A model generated the notes under the pieces. It searched no databases. It was not told where the DNA came from and saw only the letters and a program-made list of their open reading frames with translations. Made by a program: the position numbers and the translations under genes. Below, piece by piece: positions 33,710-43,299 of a stretch of DNA of 64,000 nucleotides. The stretch is from Pantanalinema rosaneae (GTDB lineage: Bacteria; Cyanobacteriota; Cyanobacteriia; Leptolyngbyales; Leptolyngbyaceae). The stretch is from positions 1 through 64,000 of the forward strand of contig NZ_JBLZFZ010000035.1 of assembly GCF_050753385.1 (NCBI RefSeq). Direction: 5' to 3'. The first letter of the stretch is position 1. The number at the start of each line of letters is the position of its first letter.

Positions 33710-34260
33710 CAGGAACCTCCTAACAACGAAATACTGCGATCGACTAAATGCCGTTGGCTATCGTCATTTAAGCGATTCGGCAATTCTGATTCTACGCGTT
33801 GCAGTGCCAGAGCCACTACCCGTTGCCGCAACTCATTCATGATCCGCTCTTGCTCAGTGCTGAGGTCTTGAGCCGCGACCTCCCGCATCCGCTGAATGTC
33901 CTGTTCTGCCTTCGCTAGAATTTCAGCGCTAGCCGTTCTTGCCGCTTCCTCTGCTGCGGTGGTAATCTTCTGCACCTCCGCTTGAGCTTGAGCCAACTTC
34001 TGCTGTTGATCCGCCAGTGCCGCCGCCGCCGTTTTCTTCCGTGACTCGGCTTCTTGAATTGCAGTTTGAATCGATTCGCGCCGATCGCCCAGGCTCTTGC
34101 CCAAAAACTTGCGTCCGAAGTAGAACACAATCACGTTGACGATCGCTAAGTTAATCAGGTTGGTTTCCAGGATATTGAGATCCAGCCCCCAACCGCCGCC
34201 CTCTGCTGCCTCAGAAGCCAGCAAACTAGCTCCTGTTGCCAGCTCTATGAAAATTCCCAT
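33709..34260 (-). CDS. atpF: ATP synthase subunit b
   Basis: A 183-residue stator subunit with a short N-terminal segment, one membrane helix (LETNLINLAIVNVIVFYFG) and a long charged alanine/glutamine-rich coiled coil (about 60-165). It pairs with b' to form the heterodimeric peripheral stalk used in photosynthetic ATP synthases. It lies 46 bp after the b' gene and overlaps atpH by one base. Confidence 0.97.
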   Translation of the reverse strand: MGIFIELATGASLLASEAAEGGGWGLDLNILETNLINLAIVNVIVFYFGRKFLGKSLGDRRESIQTAIQEAESRKKTAAAALADQQQKLAQAQAEVQKITTAAEEAARTASAEILAKAEQDIQRMREVAAQDLSTEQERIMNELRQRVVALALQRVESELPNRLNDDSQRHLVDRSISLLGGS

Positions 34261-34306
34261 ATCACTACATCCACGACTGCGCTCTTCACAATTTCGCTAT
34301 CAGCGA

Positions 34307-34729
34307 CTAAACACCCACCAATAGCTTGCCCAAAATCTGATGACTCAGTTCTTCGACCTGCTGCTCTAGCGCCTGCATCGCTGCTTGCTTTTGCTGATCA
34401 AGCTCTCGCTGAGTTTGTTCACGTTGAGCCTGGGCTTCTTGTTGAGCGGCAGCAATCTTTTGAGCAGAGCGTTTCTGTGCCTCTGCTTGCGCTGCTGCGA
34501 TCGTGGCCTGGTATTGCTTCCGGGCCTCAGCAAGTTCACGCTCATATTGTTGAGCAAGAGCTTCTGCCTTCGCCAACCGCTCACGGGCATCCGCTTCATT
34601 CGAGCGGATATATTCACTCCGATCTTCAAGCGCCTTCGTCAGCGGCTTGTAGAACACAATGTTCAAAACAACGGTCAAGAGCAGGAACTGAACTGCCATC
34701 AAGGGCAGGGTGGCATCAAAGTCAAACAT
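34307..34729 (-). CDS. atpF': ATP synthase subunit b'
   Basis: A 140-residue second b-type stator subunit. MFDFDATLPLMAVQFLLLTVVLN is the membrane helix, followed by KPLTKALEDRSEYIRSNEADARERLAKAEA and a glutamine/alanine-rich coiled coil to the C-terminus. Presence of both b and b' is typical of cyanobacteria and plastids. It lies between the c- and b-subunit genes in the conserved order. Confidence 0.97.
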   Translation of the reverse strand: MFDFDATLPLMAVQFLLLTVVLNIVFYKPLTKALEDRSEYIRSNEADARERLAKAEALAQQYERELAEARKQYQATIAAAQAEAQKRSAQKIAAAQQEAQAQREQTQRELDQQKQAAMQALEQQVEELSHQILGKLLVGV

Positions 34730-34820
34730 TACTGTGTTCGATTAGGTTTCTAGGGGCCAGGATTCTGGTTTCAGGCAGTCAAACCTAACGCTCGATGCCT
34801 GAAACCGGACTGCTGAAGAC

Positions 34821-35066
34821 TTACGCGAAGGGGTTAGCGAACAGCAACACCAGAGCGATCACCAGACCGTAGATGGTGAGGGATTCCATGAACGCCAGGG
34901 TGAGCAGCAGCGTACCGCGAATTTTGCCTTCTGCTTCGGGCTGACGAGCAATCCCTTCCACCGCAGAACCGGACGCATTACCTTGACCGATACCAGGACC
35001 GATTGCAGCCAGACCGATCGCTAGAGCAGCAGCCAACACAGAAGCAGAAGCAATCATTGGGTTCAT
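34821..35066 (-). CDS. atpE: ATP synthase subunit c
   Basis: An 81-residue proteolipid with two membrane helices and the RQPE loop; it forms the proton-driven rotor ring. The ion-carrying carboxylate is Glu61 in LAFMESLTIYG, and the glycine-rich first helix (AIGPGIGQGNASGSAVEGIARQPE) is intact. No sodium-type glutamine ligand pattern stands out, so it is proton-coupled by inference. Gaps to the a gene (129 bp) and b' gene (91 bp) are larger than elsewhere in the operon, consistent with extra translational control of this high-copy subunit. Confidence 0.98.
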   Translation of the reverse strand: MNPMIASASVLAAALAIGLAAIGPGIGQGNASGSAVEGIARQPEAEGKIRGTLLLTLAFMESLTIYGLVIALVLLFANPFA

Positions 35067-35195
35067 AATGACTATCCTTGTAGAACTGAATAAACAGACG
35101 ACAAAACAATGTTGAACTCTAGACTTGGACAGTCAGGAAGCGCAAGCCGCACTCTGAACTCATTCCAAAATTCCAGCGTTGATCGAGGAACTTAA

Positions 35196-35945
35196 CTAAT
35201 GCTCCCCATGCTCTTCTCCGTGACCCTCCAGAGCTTCGTGAATGTAAGCGCCTGCCAGGGTGGCAAATACTAGCGCTTGGATGGCGCTGGTAAATAGACC
35301 CAGTAACATGACAGGCAGCGGTACAAACAGAGGCACCAGGAGAACCAGCACCGCCACCACCAATTCATCCGCCAGGATGTTACCAAACAAACGGAAGCTG
35401 AGGGACAGCGGCTTGGTGAAGTCTTCTAGAATCGCGATCGGCAGTAGCACCGGGGTCGGCTGCACATATTTGGCAAAATACCCGAGTCCCTTTTTGCTGA
35501 ATCCGGCATAGAAATATGCCAGAGACACCAGCAATGCCAGCGCGACCGTCGTATTAATGTCATTGGTTGGAGCTGCCAACTCACCTTCCGGGATCTTAAA
35601 CAGCTTCCAGGGCACTAATGCCCCTGACCAATTGGAGACAAAGATGAATAGGAACAGGGTGCCAATGAACGGAACCCAGGGACGATATTCTTTTTCGCCC
35701 AGTTGGTTTTTCGCCAAGTCTCGGACAAATTCCAGGGCATACTCCATCAAGTTTTGGATGCCTTGAGGAACCCGTTGAATATTCCGCGTCGCTGCGATCG
35801 AGGCAATCAATAATAGCCCGATCACAATCCACGACACGAGAAACACTTGTCCGTGAACTTTGAGATTACCAATGTGCCAGTAGAAATGTTGACCCACTTC
35901 TAAACTGGCAAGATGAGGAATCGAAGGAGTGAGAAAACTTAGCAT
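35196..35945 (-). CDS. atpB: ATP synthase subunit a
   Basis: A 249-residue membrane stator subunit that forms the proton half-channels. The essential arginine sits in LSFRLFGNILADELVVAVL, and the C-terminal helix GLFTSAIQALVFATLAGAYIHEALEGH carries the conserved Gln and polar residues. The end is histidine/glutamate-rich (EGHGEEHGEH). It is between atpI and the c-subunit gene. Confidence 0.98.
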   Translation of the reverse strand: MLSFLTPSIPHLASLEVGQHFYWHIGNLKVHGQVFLVSWIVIGLLLIASIAATRNIQRVPQGIQNLMEYALEFVRDLAKNQLGEKEYRPWVPFIGTLFLFIFVSNWSGALVPWKLFKIPEGELAAPTNDINTTVALALLVSLAYFYAGFSKKGLGYFAKYVQPTPVLLPIAILEDFTKPLSLSFRLFGNILADELVVAVLVLLVPLFVPLPVMLLGLFTSAIQALVFATLAGAYIHEALEGHGEEHGEH

Positions 35946-36004
35946 TTGACTCTGAGCGGTTTTCCCAGATGGTTCAGGGAGTGGAAAGGTCTGGCGTTGC
36001 TTGA

Positions 36005-36409
36005 CTAGTGAGAGTCAGAAGGCATCAAGCTTCGGAACATATAAACGATGAGCGTGGCTTTGTAGGTAAGAAAACCTAAAAAAACTGGTAGGACATGTAG
36101 CTGATTCCACTGAGTTGCTACTATAATCAGCCCAATAAAAATCGCTAAATGAGACTTACCAATTTGCTGCTTTTGCTTACCCAGTTGCTCAACGTTTCTA
36201 GCCAATACTTTCAAGTAAACCACACCTGTGCACGCTCCAAGTAAATAATTCAGAGCGATGTTGAGAGAGTAGAAAATCCACACAGAGGCAAAGATCACCC
36301 CTGTAAGCACCAGCGTGATGATCAGCAATTCCTGCTGAAGTTGGTAAAACTCCTGCATGGAATTATTCGGTTCCTCTGACGGGGAACTGACTTGAGGTTC
36401 ATCACTCAT
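36005..36409 (-). CDS. atp1: ATP synthase I-like protein (Atp1)
   Basis: A 134-residue protein with four hydrophobic segments (for example ELLIITLVLTGVIFASVWIFY and LAIFIGLIIVATQW), placed as the first gene of the atp operon. In other bacteria AtpI assists assembly of the c-ring. The polar N-terminus (EPQVSSPSEEPNNSMQEFYQ) is variable in cyanobacteria. The 133-bp gap behind it to a methyltransferase gene on the same strand should contain the operon promoter. Confidence 0.9.
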   Translation of the reverse strand: MSDEPQVSSPSEEPNNSMQEFYQLQQELLIITLVLTGVIFASVWIFYSLNIALNYLLGACTGVVYLKVLARNVEQLGKQKQQIGKSHLAIFIGLIIVATQWNQLHVLPVFLGFLTYKATLIVYMFRSLMPSDSH

Positions 36410-36542
36410 GACAGGTACGGTTCAGCTATCAGTAAAGGCTGGAGTGCTGCCACGGCAAGCGACCGAAACTTGAACAGTTTCAGGCGGTGATCCTGCACGT
36501 TTGAGACCCTGAAAAATCATATCACGCAGCGAGTAATAATAC

Positions 36543-37745
36543 TTAACGTAAATTTGGGGTCAACAGAATTAATCCTTGCTCAAACAACCGCCGCACTTGA
36601 GCTAAATCAATTCCCGCCTGAGTCATCAGAGCTTGAACGGTTTGCCGCCCCTGGTTTTGGTCACAGGCTTGCAGAAATGTTAACTCATCCGCCAACAGGT
36701 TAATCACCTGATACTCGTAGTTAAACAGGCATTGGCTCGGCCAGCTATCCATACAGGGGTTGCGATCGGGAATGGCAGTTAATAGCTCCGAATCATTCTG
36801 CCAATCATGGCGTGGTAGAGGGGGTCGTCCCAGGAAGAATTCATAGTGGGTGATTGCCTCTGGATTCAGTAACTCTGCCAGTCGGTAACGTTGGCGATCG
36901 CTTAACTGATCGGCTCGTTCCAGCAATTCTGCTTCTTTGCCAATTAAGGGTTCTAGCTGCCAGGAACGGGGATTAGAAAACCCAAGGAATTCCAGCCCAG
37001 CAGCATCAATCAGGTCAAATAACGTATTGACGTTGTAATCGATCTCCTGGGGATGGACATACATGTCGGCGAAACAGCCGTCGCGCTGGTTGTCTAATGC
37101 CCACCGTTCCTGTTCCCGCTTCAGCAGGCGATTGGTTTCGGGTAGCGAGGCAAAAATTTGCCGTCCGACTTTCACACCATCCTGGTAGTCCCCCTGACGA
37201 TCGCCCTGAAGTAGACCGATCGCTTCCTGCATCAATTTAATTTCCCAGCGTCCCAGTTCGCCGTAGACAAAAATATGCATGATGCCGCCGGGAGCCAGTT
37301 TGCGTACTAAAGCTTGTATGCCCCGGATCGGATCTGGGGTGTGGTGTAGCACTCCCACACAATTAATCAGATCGAATTCACCCGGAACCTGATCAACATC
37401 AAACAAACTCAGATGGTGAAACTCCACGCGATCGCTACATCCAGAGCGCTGACACCGTTCTTTTGCCACCGCTAAGGCTCCGGCACTCAGGTCGATCGCC
37501 GTGACCTGCGCCTGGGGATTTAAATAGACCAAATATTCTGTGCCACAGCCTGTACCACAGCCCGCATCCAGAATCCGAATTGCCTGGTGTTCAGGTTTCC
37601 GTCCGGTACAAAAGCTATAGGCCGCTAACCAGTTCCAGCGCCAGTTGTACCCTAACGGCGGTTCATCCTGTAAGGGCTCCGGCGGAAAGGGATAGGTATC
37701 GTAAAGTTTTGCAACAGCAGTGCTAATGCCTTGAGCGTCAGTCAT
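36543..37745 (-). CDS. Class I SAM-dependent methyltransferase
   Basis: A 400-residue protein. The Rossmann methyltransferase domain (about 50-210) has motif I ILDAGCGTGCGTEYL, the acidic end of strand 2 in VTAIDLSAGAL, and INCVGVLHHTPDP as motif IV. The N-terminus YDTYPFPPEPL resembles a group of cyanobacterial methyltransferases, and about 170 C-terminal residues are helical and of unknown function. The substrate is unknown. It is upstream of the atp operon on the same strand but the 133-bp gap makes co-transcription uncertain. Confidence 0.85.
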   Translation of the reverse strand: MTDAQGISTAVAKLYDTYPFPPEPLQDEPPLGYNWRWNWLAAYSFCTGRKPEHQAIRILDAGCGTGCGTEYLVYLNPQAQVTAIDLSAGALAVAKERCQRSGCSDRVEFHHLSLFDVDQVPGEFDLINCVGVLHHTPDPIRGIQALVRKLAPGGIMHIFVYGELGRWEIKLMQEAIGLLQGDRQGDYQDGVKVGRQIFASLPETNRLLKREQERWALDNQRDGCFADMYVHPQEIDYNVNTLFDLIDAAGLEFLGFSNPRSWQLEPLIGKEAELLERADQLSDRQRYRLAELLNPEAITHYEFFLGRPPLPRHDWQNDSELLTAIPDRNPCMDSWPSQCLFNYEYQVINLLADELTFLQACDQNQGRQTVQALMTQAGIDLAQVRRLFEQGLILLTPNLR

Positions 37746-38129
37746 GGATTCGTCGTCGATAGTTTCGTCACTTGACCACTCTCCACTATCTACTATTTCT
37801 GGATCCCTTCACGCGTCCATTCTGGCGACTATGACCTTTTGTAACAAAACATTTCTGGGCTCTCAGTTAAGTTACCTAAATCTTCTATGATCTGACGATA
37901 AATCGAGCGTTCGGGTTCTACATACTTTTTAATAAATGGAGTCGTTGTACCTGAATCGTTCTAATCTAATTATTGAGCTGGTTGACCCTGCACCGTTACC
38001 TCTGGAGGTCTTGATCGGAGCCTTGTCCAGGTTGAATAAGGTTTCTGAATGGTTGTCAGGTGACACGCTGGTCAGATTTAACGCACTTAACGCACTTAAA
38101 CGATCCGCATAGGGAGCTTTTGAAATCCA
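37746..38129. promoter_or_regulatory. apcE upstream region with tandem repeat
   Basis: A 384-bp divergent spacer between the methyltransferase and apcE. Just upstream of apcE, the 9-bp unit AACGCACTT is repeated head to tail (38080-38088 and 38089-38097). AGGGAG at 38111-38116 is a possible, rather distant ribosome site for ATG 38130. No clear NtcA or other known operator is seen. The apcE promoter must be here but I cannot place it with confidence. Confidence 0.45.
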
Positions 38130-41100
38130 ATGAGTGTTAAAGCAAGTGGTGGAAGCTCGGTTGCACGCCCAAATCTTTATCAGACCCTGCCAGTCGCAAC
38201 AATTTCCCAGGCTGAACAACAAGATCGCTTCCTGGGACGGGGTGAGCTAGATGAGTTAGCACGCTACTTCAGTTCCGGCGCGAAGCGATTGGCGATCGCA
38301 GAAACGCTGACCCGCAATTCGGAAATTATTGTCTCAAGAGCTGCCAACAGTATTTTTGTGGGTGGCTCTCCCATGTCGTTTTTAGAAAAACCGGCTGAAG
38401 CGCCCGTAAAAACGGTGGCTGGTACCGTCATGACAACGCAAGAAGGCATGAGACTGGGTACCGTGACCTACGTGGATGCGAAAGGTGGCGGCGGTGGCGG
38501 CGGTGGACTCTTCGGAGGTCTGCGCTCGATCTTCAGCACAACCGGAGATGGTGGTCCGACTCCTCCTGGTTTCCGCCCGATTAACGTGTCTCGCTATGGT
38601 CCGAGCAACATGGCGAAATCGTTACGTGACTTAAGTTGGTTCCTGCGTTACACCACCTATGCGATCGTGGCAGGAGATCCCAACATTCTGTCGGTCAACG
38701 TGCGCGGCTTGCGGGAAATCATCGAACGGGCTTGCTCTGGCGAAGCGACGATCGTAGCATTGCAAAAAATGAAGGTCGCTGCATTGGGCTACTTCCGGGA
38801 TGATCCTGAAGCACAAGCCGTCGTGGGTCAATACTTCGATGTCACGCTGACTGAGTTTAAAGCACCCACGCCTTCGACGAAGCTGCGTCAGCGTCCTTCG
38901 GCTGATTTACAAGGCTTAGAGTTGCCTCAAATCTATTTCAATGCGGCTGAGCGTCGTCCCAAGTTTGTGATGAAGCCTGGGCTGTCCCCGGCGGAGAAAA
39001 ATGAAGCAGTCAAAGCCGCCTATCGCCAGGTGTTTGAGCGCGATATTACTCGGGCTTACTCCTTAGGAATTTCCGATCTGGAATCCAAGGTGAAGAACAA
39101 CGAAATCTCCATGAAGGAGTTTATTCGTCGCCTTGCCAAGTCGCCGCTCTATCGCAAGAACTTCTTTGAACCCTACATCAACAGTCGGGCACTGGAACTG
39201 GCATTTCGCCATATCCTCGGTCGTGGGCCTGGTTCTCGTGAGGAAGTACAGAAGTATTTCTCGATCGTCTCCAGTGGTGGTCTACCCAAACTTGTTGATG
39301 CCCTGATCGATTCTCAGGAATATGCGGATTACTTCGGGGAAGAAACGGTTCCTTACCTGCGTGGGTTAGGGCAGGAAGCTCAGGAATGCCGGAACTGGGG
39401 TCCGCAGCAAGACCTGTTTAACTACAGTGCGCCGTTCCGCAAAGTACCTCAGTTCATCACCACCTTTGCCGCCTACGATCGTCCGCTACCGGATCAGCAT
39501 CCCTACGGAGCGGGTAACGACTCCCTGGAAATCCAGTTTGGCGCGATCTTCCCGAAAGAAACTCGCAACCCCAATTCCAGACCAGCGCCTTTTGGTAAGG
39601 ATACTCGCCGGATTCTGATCAACCGGGGACCGGCGGTGAACAGCCAGGTTTCTAACCCTGGTGCTCGGGGTGTGGCTCCGGGAACGCTGGGACCGAAGGT
39701 GTTCAAACTGGATCAATTACCCAACTTTACCGGTATCGCCCGTCGGGGTCTATTTGGGGAATCTAGCTCCAGTTCTAACCTGAAAGGAATCAGTACCAAG
39801 TTCTCGGAAAGTTCTACCCAAGCCGTCATCCGAGCCGCGTACATCCAGGTGTTTGGACGGGAAGTTTATTCCGGTCAACGGCTATCGGTGGCTGAAATCA
39901 AGCTAGAAAATGGCGAAATTACGGTGCGGGAGTTCATTCGTCAGTTGGCGAAGTCGAACACCTTCCGGAGCATGTACTGGACACCGCTCTACATCATGAA
40001 AGCGGTAGAGTACATTCACCGGCGGCTATTGGGTCGTCCGACCTATGGACGGCAGGAAACCAACAAATACTTCGATATTTGTGCCAAGAAAGGCTTCTAT
40101 GCTCTGATTGATGCCATTCTGGATAGCCCAGAGTACAGCGAAGCGTTTGGGGAAGATACCGTTCCCTATGAGCGCTACCTGACTCCATCTGGGTTGGCAT
40201 TACGAACCACCCGTGTAGGTGCGATCGCCGATAAAGGGGCGAAGGTTGCCCAGGAAGAACCCGTTCGCTTTATTGAATTGGGGGCTGTCTCTGAAATTCG
40301 GACTGAACCTGATATTCAATTCCGGATTAACCAGGGCGTGACCCGCAAGCGTGAGCAAACCAAGGTGTTCAAGCTAACTGGGCTCAACGATAAGGCAAAC
40401 CTGAAGATTGTCGTTGGCGCTGCCTATCGCCAGATCTTCGAGCGGGATATTGCTCCTTACATCATTAAGAATGAGTTCTCGGTGCTGGAGACTAAACTCA
40501 GCAACGGCGATATCAGTGTGAAGGAGTTCATCGAAGCCCTGGGAACCTCCAGCCTGTATATCCGGGAATTCTATGCGCCCTATCCCAATACGAAAGTGAT
40601 TGAGTTAGGAACGAAGCACTTCCTGGGTCGCGCTCCGCTGGATCAAGCTGAAATCCGCAAGTACAACCAGATTCTGGCAACCCAAGGTTTGCGCGGCTTC
40701 ATCAACAATATGGTGACGAGTGCAGAGTACGGTCAAGCGTTTGGAGAGGACACCGTTCCTTACAACCGTTACCTGACCCTACCTGCCGCGAACTACCCCA
40801 ATACGCAAACGCTGTACAACCGACTGACCAAGCAAGATCGGAGCCTGGTTGTGCCTAGCTTTGAGCCAACGAACTCTCGGTTAGATGTGGCGAAAATGCC
40901 GTTGACGGGTAAAGCGATCGCGGACATGGCGGCTCAGGCGCGGGCAAGCCAATCCTATGTTGAAGTCGGTCGCTCCTATGGCAATGTGGCGGTATCCGTT
41001 GAACCTGAAACGGCGACAAGTCGGCAGACCGCGCGGATTCATCGGGTAACTCAGGGCATGACGGCGATCGAACTAGAACCTGTGATCCAGGCTTTGTACT

Positions 41101-41507
41101 GTCAGGTGCTGGATGTGTTTGGTGGACAGGTACCGGAACAATTCCGCGCCCCCGAATTAGAGGTTAAACTCCAGCAGGGTGAAATCTCTGTACGGGAATT
41201 TGTTCGGACTCTGGCAAGCTCAGAAACCTATAGCCGCCGCTTCTACATGCCCTATCCCAGCCAGAAAGTGGTTGAACTGATGTTCCGGCATCTGTTAGGA
41301 CGGGCTCCAGCGACCCAGGCAGAACTGCAACAGTACAACGATCGGTTGATTGGTCAAGGCTTAAAGGCAACGGTTGATGCGATCGTCAATGGCGCTGAGT
41401 ACATCCGTTACTTTGGCGACGATGTTGTACCCTACAAACGGGTTCCGACCGTACCTACAGGTAACTACCTGGGTAGCGTTAAGCATGATGCTGATCTAGT
41501 GCAGTAG
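38130..41507 (+). CDS. apcE: Phycobilisome core-membrane linker ApcE
   Basis: A 1125-residue L-CM protein that nucleates the phycobilisome core, anchors it to the thylakoid and passes energy to photosystem II as a terminal emitter. The N-terminal phycobilin domain (about 20-245) holds the bilin cysteine, Cys202 in ERACSGEATIVAL, and is split by the PB-loop (about 85-145) with eight consecutive glycines. Four linker repeats follow; each begins with an AAYRQVFERD-like segment (near residues 295, 560, 755 and 985) and contains a VREFIR/LGR signature. Four repeats fit a pentacylindrical core, against three in Synechocystis and two in Synechococcus PCC 6301. A strong terminator follows, and apcA/apcB are not next to it. 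Confidence 0.98.
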   Translation: MSVKASGGSSVARPNLYQTLPVATISQAEQQDRFLGRGELDELARYFSSGAKRLAIAETLTRNSEIIVSRAANSIFVGGSPMSFLEKPAEAPVKTVAGTVMTTQEGMRLGTVTYVDAKGGGGGGGGLFGGLRSIFSTTGDGGPTPPGFRPINVSRYGPSNMAKSLRDLSWFLRYTTYAIVAGDPNILSVNVRGLREIIERACSGEATIVALQKMKVAALGYFRDDPEAQAVVGQYFDVTLTEFKAPTPSTKLRQRPSADLQGLELPQIYFNAAERRPKFVMKPGLSPAEKNEAVKAAYRQVFERDITRAYSLGISDLESKVKNNEISMKEFIRRLAKSPLYRKNFFEPYINSRALELAFRHILGRGPGSREEVQKYFSIVSSGGLPKLVDALIDSQEYADYFGEETVPYLRGLGQEAQECRNWGPQQDLFNYSAPFRKVPQFITTFAAYDRPLPDQHPYGAGNDSLEIQFGAIFPKETRNPNSRPAPFGKDTRRILINRGPAVNSQVSNPGARGVAPGTLGPKVFKLDQLPNFTGIARRGLFGESSSSSNLKGISTKFSESSTQAVIRAAYIQVFGREVYSGQRLSVAEIKLENGEITVREFIRQLAKSNTFRSMYWTPLYIMKAVEYIHRRLLGRPTYGRQETNKYFDICAKKGFYALIDAILDSPEYSEAFGEDTVPYERYLTPSGLALRTTRVGAIADKGAKVAQEEPVRFIELGAVSEIRTEPDIQFRINQGVTRKREQTKVFKLTGLNDKANLKIVVGAAYRQIFERDIAPYIIKNEFSVLETKLSNGDISVKEFIEALGTSSLYIREFYAPYPNTKVIELGTKHFLGRAPLDQAEIRKYNQILATQGLRGFINNMVTSAEYGQAFGEDTVPYNRYLTLPAANYPNTQTLYNRLTKQDRSLVVPSFEPTNSRLDVAKMPLTGKAIADMAAQARASQSYVEVGRSYGNVAVSVEPETATSRQTARIHRVTQGMTAIELEPVIQALYCQVLDVFGGQVPEQFRAPELEVKLQQGEISVREFVRTLASSETYSRRFYMPYPSQKVVELMFRHLLGRAPATQAELQQYNDRLIGQGLKATVDAIVNGAEYIRYFGDDVVPYKRVPTVPTGNYLGSVKHDADLVQ

Positions 41508-41580
41508 TGATTCCGGTGTGACCTGTCTCTTGAGGGGACAGGTTAGCCAAATGTTGACTCCTTGAGATGCTAAAACGGCA

Positions 41581-41617
41581 ACCTCTCGATCGATTAGTTC
41601 GATCGAGAGGTTTTTTT
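41581..41617 (+). terminator. Intrinsic terminator of apcE
   Basis: ACCTCTCGATCG at 41581-41592 pairs perfectly with CGATCGAGAGGT at 41600-41611 around a 7-base loop, followed by seven T residues. A smaller hairpin (ACCTGTC ... GGACAGGT, 41521-41542) lies between the stop codon and this terminator. Together they indicate that apcE is transcribed as a single-gene unit. Confidence 0.93.
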
Positions 41618-41669
41618 ATGGATCAGGTTGAAGCCACCGAGGGGCAACGATCGTGCCAACATTCAGGCG

Positions 41670-42143
41670 TTACAACTCAGGGAAGGCATAGACAACAGCA
41701 CCCGTTTTGGAGTCATTTTGAATATCCGCATGACCTTTCTTTGCCATCCCGAGTAGCGTGGCTTCCACCTCGGCAAAATCAGCCCCCGTATCGGCTACAC
41801 CCTGGGTCACAGAGATTTTGCCGCCCCGACCCTGAGCCGCTTTCAAAAGTTTCATTCTCAGTTGTTCAACCGTTAGCTTGGGAGAAGCCTGATACAGACG
41901 CGAGATGGCAGGTTGATCGTAGGTGTAACCAGTTCCCCCCAATCGGCGCATGGTTTTGATGTTGTGTTCATCAACCATTTCCGGAATCAGGAACAGGTCA
42001 ATGAACTGACCAATGCCAAAGAAGCCGCCGGTGAGTAACCAGATAAATCCAGATACCATCTTGCCGTTATAGAACCGATGCAGCCCCCCAATCCCCAGAA
42101 AAATTGATAGCCACAGCAGATACGATGTGCCCTTACTATTCAT
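41670..42143 (-). CDS. TM2-domain membrane protein
   Basis: A 157-residue protein with an N-terminal TM2 domain: two helices (SYLLWLSIFLGIGGLHRFYNG and FIWLLTGGFFGIGQFIDLFLIP) with the signature GLHRFYNGK. The C-terminal half is soluble (about 85-157; LTVEQLRMKLLKAAQGRGGK, then VTQGVADTGADFAEVEATL), resembling a small winged-helix-like fold. Function unknown. It converges on the apcE terminator and is divergent from the FTR1 gene. Confidence 0.85.
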   Translation of the reverse strand: MNSKGTSYLLWLSIFLGIGGLHRFYNGKMVSGFIWLLTGGFFGIGQFIDLFLIPEMVDEHNIKTMRRLGGTGYTYDQPAISRLYQASPKLTVEQLRMKLLKAAQGRGGKISVTQGVADTGADFAEVEATLLGMAKKGHADIQNDSKTGAVVYAFPEL

Positions 42144-42327
42144 AATTTCATCCTCAACTAGCCGATATGTGGTTAAAGGTCAACATAGAAATAACTTCAT
42201 TGCCACCGGGGGCGATCGCTGAAACAGAAACCGAACTTAATCGGGGTAATTACCGGATTGACATCTGCTACCAGAGGCGGAGTCAGACATTTTAGAATTG
42301 GGAGGGATGTATTGATGATAGAGAACC

Positions 42328-43299
42328 ATGCTCGATTTCACTCCCGCCTTACCTACCTTTGTCATTACTTTGCGAGAGGGGGTAGAAGCGGCTCTGGTGG
42401 TAGGAATTGTCCTAGCTTACTTGAGCAAGGCGGAACAAACCCAACTAAATCCCTGGGTCTATAGCGGGATTGGGGGTGGACTGCTGGCAAGTATTGGGGT
42501 TGGCAGTGTGTTTGCATGGCTGTTTCAACTATTAGATTCGACCCATCAAGTTTATGCCCCCGTCTTCAAACCCTTGCTGCAAGTTGGGTTTAGTTTAGCC
42601 GCGATCGCCATGTTGAGTTGGATGCTGATCTGGATGACGCAACAGGCTCGCTTGCTAAAAGGTCAGCTGGAGGGCGATCTCAGTCAGACCCTCGCCAGGG
42701 GCGATCGGGCAGGCTGGGGAATCTTTGGACTGATCTTTATCGCGGTGTTGCGAGAGGGCTTTGAAACGGTACTTTTCCTGGCAGCAAAATTTCAGCAGGG
42801 CTGGATGCCATTATTGGGAGCGGTGACAGGCTTAATTGGTGCCGTTGGCATCGGAGTGTTGCTATTTCGCCTGGGAGTCAAGATCAACCTGCGCCAGTTC
42901 TTCCAGGTCATGGGCATATTTTTGCTGCTGATCGTTGCTGGGCTGGTAGTTTCGGCTTTGGGTCATCTCGATCTCGCCCTCGATCGCCTCGCCACGATTC
43001 ATCCTGCTGCCAACTTTTGTATCTATAGCGATCGCATCGCGGATCCACCTTCCTGTATCCTGGGTTCGCTACTGTTGGACACCAGCCAGGTTTTACCAGA
43101 GCGCCAATTTCCCGGCATTATCTTGCATACGTTATTCGGGTACGAGGATCATTTGTTTTTAATTCAGGTCGTTGGTTATCTGTTATTTCTCGGCACGATC
43201 GGAGTCATGTATTTACGCAGTCTGACCAATTGGGGTAATGTTCCAGAAGGACTGAAATCACAGCCATCTGCCGGATCTGTTGCTCGACCAAAAGCGTAA
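42328..43299 (+). CDS. FTR1-family iron permease
   Basis: A 323-residue, seven-helix permease of the FTR1/EfeU family, importing iron across the plasma membrane. The two iron-binding signatures are present: REGVE at 16-20 and REGFE in AVLREGFETVLFLAAK. A loop with paired cysteines (NFCIYSDRIADPPSCI) lies before the last helix. No EfeO, EfeB or multicopper oxidase gene is near. A perfect 10-bp palindrome GGTAATTACC at 42245-42254 lies about 75 bp upstream, but it does not match a Fur box. Start at ATG 42328 (MLDFTPALPTFVITLREG) fits the family. Confidence 0.9.
   Translation: MLDFTPALPTFVITLREGVEAALVVGIVLAYLSKAEQTQLNPWVYSGIGGGLLASIGVGSVFAWLFQLLDSTHQVYAPVFKPLLQVGFSLAAIAMLSWMLIWMTQQARLLKGQLEGDLSQTLARGDRAGWGIFGLIFIAVLREGFETVLFLAAKFQQGWMPLLGAVTGLIGAVGIGVLLFRLGVKINLRQFFQVMGIFLLLIVAGLVVSALGHLDLALDRLATIHPAANFCIYSDRIADPPSCILGSLLLDTSQVLPERQFPGIILHTLFGYEDHLFLIQVVGYLLFLGTIGVMYLRSLTNWGNVPEGLKSQPSAGSVARPKA

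Noticed and set aside
36516..36544. Candidate atp operon promoter with TATGAT on the minus strand
   Set aside because: The -10 is fair but no acceptable -35 lies at the right distance, so I did not annotate it.
37929..38222. 97-codon minus-strand frame over the apcE start
   Set aside because: Antisense to apcE and its leader; composition not protein-like.
41567..41959. 130-codon plus-strand frame after apcE
   Set aside because: Begins inside the apcE terminator and is antisense to the TM2 gene.
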